Shown here: piece after piece, positions 16,275-17,953 of the stretch
How the letters are laid out: each line of letters opens with the position of its first letter
Numbering within the stretch: the first letter of the stretch is position 1
Assembly: GCA_002338715.1 (NCBI GenBank)
Contig: DDIR01000089.1
Coordinates: 1-17,953 of the forward strand
DNA length: 17,953 nt
Direction of reading: 5' to 3'
Source of the DNA: Phycisphaerales bacterium UBA1845
Lineage (GTDB): Bacteria > Planctomycetota > Phycisphaerae > UBA1845
Translations under genes and position numbers: made by a program
Notes under the pieces: model-generated
Told to the model about the DNA's origin: nothing
The model's input: only the letters and a program-made list of their open reading frames with translations
The model's database searches: none

Positions 16275-16838
16275 TTACTCTTTGGCGCGGTCTAGGTATT
16301 CGCCGGTTCTGGTGTCGACGCGGATCTTGTCACCGGGGGCGACGAATGACGGGACTTTGACCTTGGCGCCGGTTTCGAGCGTGGCGTCTTTCAACTGGGC
16401 CGACGCAGTTGCGCCTTTGACGACCGGCGGCGTGTCGGTGATTTGCAGGACCACCACGTTTGGCAACTCAAACGAGATCACAGCTCCGTCGAGAATCTGG
16501 CAGCTCACCTTACAGTTGGGCGAGAGATAGTCCTTCGCCGAACCGACGACATCTTCGGTCACGGTGATCTGATCGTACGTCTGCGTGTCCATCAGCACGA
16601 AACCGGTGGCGTCTTCGTAGAGGAACTCGTAGTCTTTGCCTTCGACGTACGGCACCTCGATGCGATCGTCAACGCTGAAGCGCACGTCGATCACGTTGCC
16701 TTGTTTGAAGTTCTTCAGCCGGGCCTGCATGTAGCTGCGTTTGTTGCCCTTGGCCACGTGCGATGCCTCATGCACGATGAACAGATCGCCATCGTGAATG
16801 ATGGTCTTACCCTTTCGAAGTTCGACTGCCTTAATCAT
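16275..16838 (-). CDS. efp: Translation elongation factor P
   Basis: The product has 187 residues, the normal length for EF-P, which binds stalled ribosomes between the P and E sites and speeds peptide bonds at polyproline stretches. The KOW-like N-domain is residues 1-62, the first OB domain about 65-128, the second about 129-187. The C-terminal signature is clear: KGATASAQLKDATLETGAKV then KVPSFVAPGDKIRVDTRTGEY. The start at 16838 has GGAG 8 bases upstream. The tip loop is unusual: where the E. coli protein has PGKGQ with the modified Lys34, this reads HVAKGNKRSY at 27-36, one residue shorter, so the tip residue aligns to Asn32 or Lys33. No modification enzyme (EpmA, EarP or YmfI type) is in the window. 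The identity is certain. Confidence 0.97.
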   Translation of the reverse strand: MIKAVELRKGKTIIHDGDLFIVHEASHVAKGNKRSYMQARLKNFKQGNVIDVRFSVDDRIEVPYVEGKDYEFLYEDATGFVLMDTQTYDQITVTEDVVGSAKDYLSPNCKVSCQILDGAVISFELPNVVVLQITDTPPVVKGATASAQLKDATLETGAKVKVPSFVAPGDKIRVDTRTGEYLDRAKE

Positions 16839-16883
16839 GGATTAACTCCGCACGCGTTAGATTTCTCAAACAGATTTCTTAAA

Positions 16884-16919
16884 CCAATCGATATCGCAAT
16901 TGACATCGCAATCGACATC
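16884..16919 (-). repeat. Three 12-bp tandem repeats in the efp leader
   Basis: CCAATCGATATC, GCAATTGACATC and GCAATCGACATC follow each other at 16884, 16896 and 16908. They fall between the predicted efp promoter and its start. A minus-strand frame through them would read VDCDVNCDIDW and stop at 16866, 27 bases before efp, but it has no credible start. Confidence 0.7.
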
Positions 16920-16990
16920 GGCGCCGACAATCGGCCCATCCAAAAACGGGTTGCGTTGGCCATAGCTGCCACCGACCGCCTGATTGCTGC

Positions 16991-17018
16991 AGTATAGCAG
17001 GGTTTTTTTCTTCGCCAA
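16991..17018 (-). promoter_or_regulatory. Sigma-70-type promoter of efp
   Basis: On the minus strand, TTGGCG (17018-17013) is followed after 16 bases by TATACT (16996-16991), a four-of-six and a five-of-six match to consensus, with an A-rich spacer. Transcription would begin near 16984 and give a leader of about 145 bases before the efp ATG. Confidence 0.5.
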
Positions 17019-17092
17019 TGAGGGGGATGGGCGCGCGGATCGGCTTCGGATGGGTTCACAAACAGTCAACGGAAGGGTGTCAAACCGCCGGT

Positions 17093-17458
17093 TTATGGGA
17101 CGATTTCGAGGATGTCTTCGACATCGACGATGGTTCCGACCCGGCAGTCCACGACCAGATCGTTCCTCGTGGCCAGCAGCAGTCTCGAACTGACGCCCGG
17201 TGTTGTGACCTGGTCGAACTCGCCGTTGTCGACCTGTGGCGTTTGGAAGAGGTGATAAACCACACCGTTGTCGCCCAGCCAGACATTGCACGGGGAGCCG
17301 TCCACGTTGGCGACGTCGGCTGTCCCCGAGATCACGAATGCCGACCCTTCCGGAAAGAGTGCTTCGGTTCCGAGATCGAGATTGATCGTACACCCCATTG
17401 CTCCGAACAATCCGAGCAAGACGAACAGGCTTGGTTTCTTGGTGCGCATCGGTTTCAT
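17093..17458 (-). CDS. Small lipoprotein of unknown function
   Basis: ATG 17458 gives 121 residues beginning MKPMRTKKPSLFVLL, then GLFGAMGC: basic start, hydrophobic core and a lipobox-like AMGC. A second ATG at 17449 is equally possible: the AAGGG before the first ATG is only about 2 bases from it but 11 from the second. The mature part is short, acidic and beta-like (TEALFPEGSAFVISG, NVWLGDNGVVYHLFQ, RLLLATRNDLVVDCRVG) with two further cysteines that could pair. I recognise no family. It lies upstream of efp on the same strand, 254 bases away, with efp having its own promoter, so joint function is not implied. Confidence 0.7.
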   Translation of the reverse strand: MKPMRTKKPSLFVLLGLFGAMGCTINLDLGTEALFPEGSAFVISGTADVANVDGSPCNVWLGDNGVVYHLFQTPQVDNGEFDQVTTPGVSSRLLLATRNDLVVDCRVGTIVDVEDILEIVP

Positions 17459-17662
17459 TTCCCTTGGTATCTTGTCGAATTCCAAGCCACCGCGTATACC
17501 CATGACAGACCGGTCGCAATACGGGCCGCTTCGGTTGGACTTTCTAATGATCGGCTGACAGCACCGGAATCATCAAGTCGATCATCGTACACGATACCAG
17601 GTGGCCGCCAACCGCACCGCCGGCAGTCGATGTCGCCAGATTCGAATAAGAGACCTCTCGAC
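17459..17662. other. Divergent intergenic region between two lipoprotein genes
   Basis: These 204 bases carry the start signals of two divergent lipoprotein genes. I see no clear -35/-10 pair or repeat. Confidence 0.4.
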
Positions 17663-17953
17663 ATGGTTAAGACGTATTTGGGAACATTTGGCCCATCGGT
17701 TCGGGCATTCCAGTCAGCGATGCTGGGGGGCATGTGTGCGGTTTGCGCACTTGCCGGATGCACCGTCACGCCGATCGACGACACGCCTCAGCCGACGGTC
17801 TGTGAGCCATCGAATACGCTGCTGGAAGTCTTTGCGATGCTCGACGATGCGGATCATCCGTGTCGCGAGTGGATCGATCAGACACATGGAAGGGTGGCGC
17901 GGTCGGGCAGCGCCAGTGCGGCTGTCTGGTCGCGCAGCACGCAGGCGGGGGCG
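17663..17953 (+). CDS. Lipoprotein, N-terminal part only, C-terminus outside window
   Basis: The frame is open from ATG 17663 to the right edge, 97 codons. The start reads MVKTYLGTFGPSVRAFQSAM, then a hydrophobic stretch and the lipobox ALAGC with Cys at residue 33, so the protein is probably exported and lipid-anchored. After it come a Pro/Thr/Asp-rich linker (TVTPIDDTPQPTV), then CEPSNTLLEVFAMLDDADHP and CREWIDQTHGRVAR, and a Ser/Ala-rich stretch. Too little is visible to name a domain. The Shine-Dalgarno is weak (AAGAGA about 10 bases upstream). It is divergent from the lipoprotein at 17458. Confidence 0.65.
   Translation, partial: MVKTYLGTFGPSVRAFQSAMLGGMCAVCALAGCTVTPIDDTPQPTVCEPSNTLLEVFAMLDDADHPCREWIDQTHGRVARSGSASAAVWSRSTQAGA

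Noticed and set aside
16866..17519. A 217-codon minus-strand frame overlapping the small lipoprotein and the efp leader
   Set aside because: Most of it is an arginine-rich shadow of the lipoprotein frame. Only the last 50 codons look protein-like, and the TTG that could start them lies inside the predicted -35 element.

Overview
The window looks like the chromosome of a planctomycete, most likely from the Phycisphaerae side of the phylum. This is inferred from gene style: a very large secreted protein built on DCNxNGIPDEC-type calcium-binding repeats and ending in a dockerin-like pair, a PEP-CTERM protein, several lipoproteins, a WaaP/Kdo-type kinase, an IS1380 transposase remnant, and an EF-P with a tip loop of the HVAKGN type. 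Most of the window is GC-rich. Many starts lack a clear Shine-Dalgarno sequence.

Layout from left to right. (1) 1-2532, minus strand: a secreted subtilisin/kexin-like S8 protease with a PKD domain, running off the left edge. (2) 2898-4571, minus: a two-lobed protein whose first half is a WaaP/Kdo-like kinase and whose second half looks like a degenerate kinase; 28-bp tandem repeats sit just upstream of its start and 18-bp tandem repeats lie in its 3' end. (3) 5196-5921, plus: a PEP-CTERM protein with a DUF4114-like end, convergent with (4) 5955-7817, minus: a GT-B-like surface-carbohydrate transferase. (5) 8020-13641, plus: a 1873-residue secreted mosaic protein (FG-GAP propeller, jelly-roll-like domain, parallel beta-helix, an unrecognised beta domain, two GACC cysteine modules, dockerin), with about 26 DCN repeats as linkers.

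(6) 13665-16140 is a scar zone. It holds an IS1380 transposase cut off at its 3' end, a noticeably AT-richer stretch with a 379-residue propeller-like lipoprotein, an RHS-repeat fragment, and a decayed copy of a dockerin C-terminus resembling the end of the giant gene. (7) 16275-16838, minus: elongation factor P, with a recognisable promoter and a leader containing 12-bp tandem repeats. (8) Two small lipoprotein genes diverge at 17458 (minus) and 17663 (plus, cut by the right edge).

No operon of clear joint function is visible. The common theme is the cell envelope and outside: secreted protease, sorted protein, polymer transferase, LPS-type kinase, adhesin-like mosaic and lipoproteins. I found no tRNA, rRNA or CRISPR array, and no convincing multi-gene novel system. 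The strongest points for a second look are the kinase-pseudokinase fusion, the domain architecture of the giant mosaic protein, the fragment graveyard at 13.7-16.1 kb, and the unusual EF-P tip loop.
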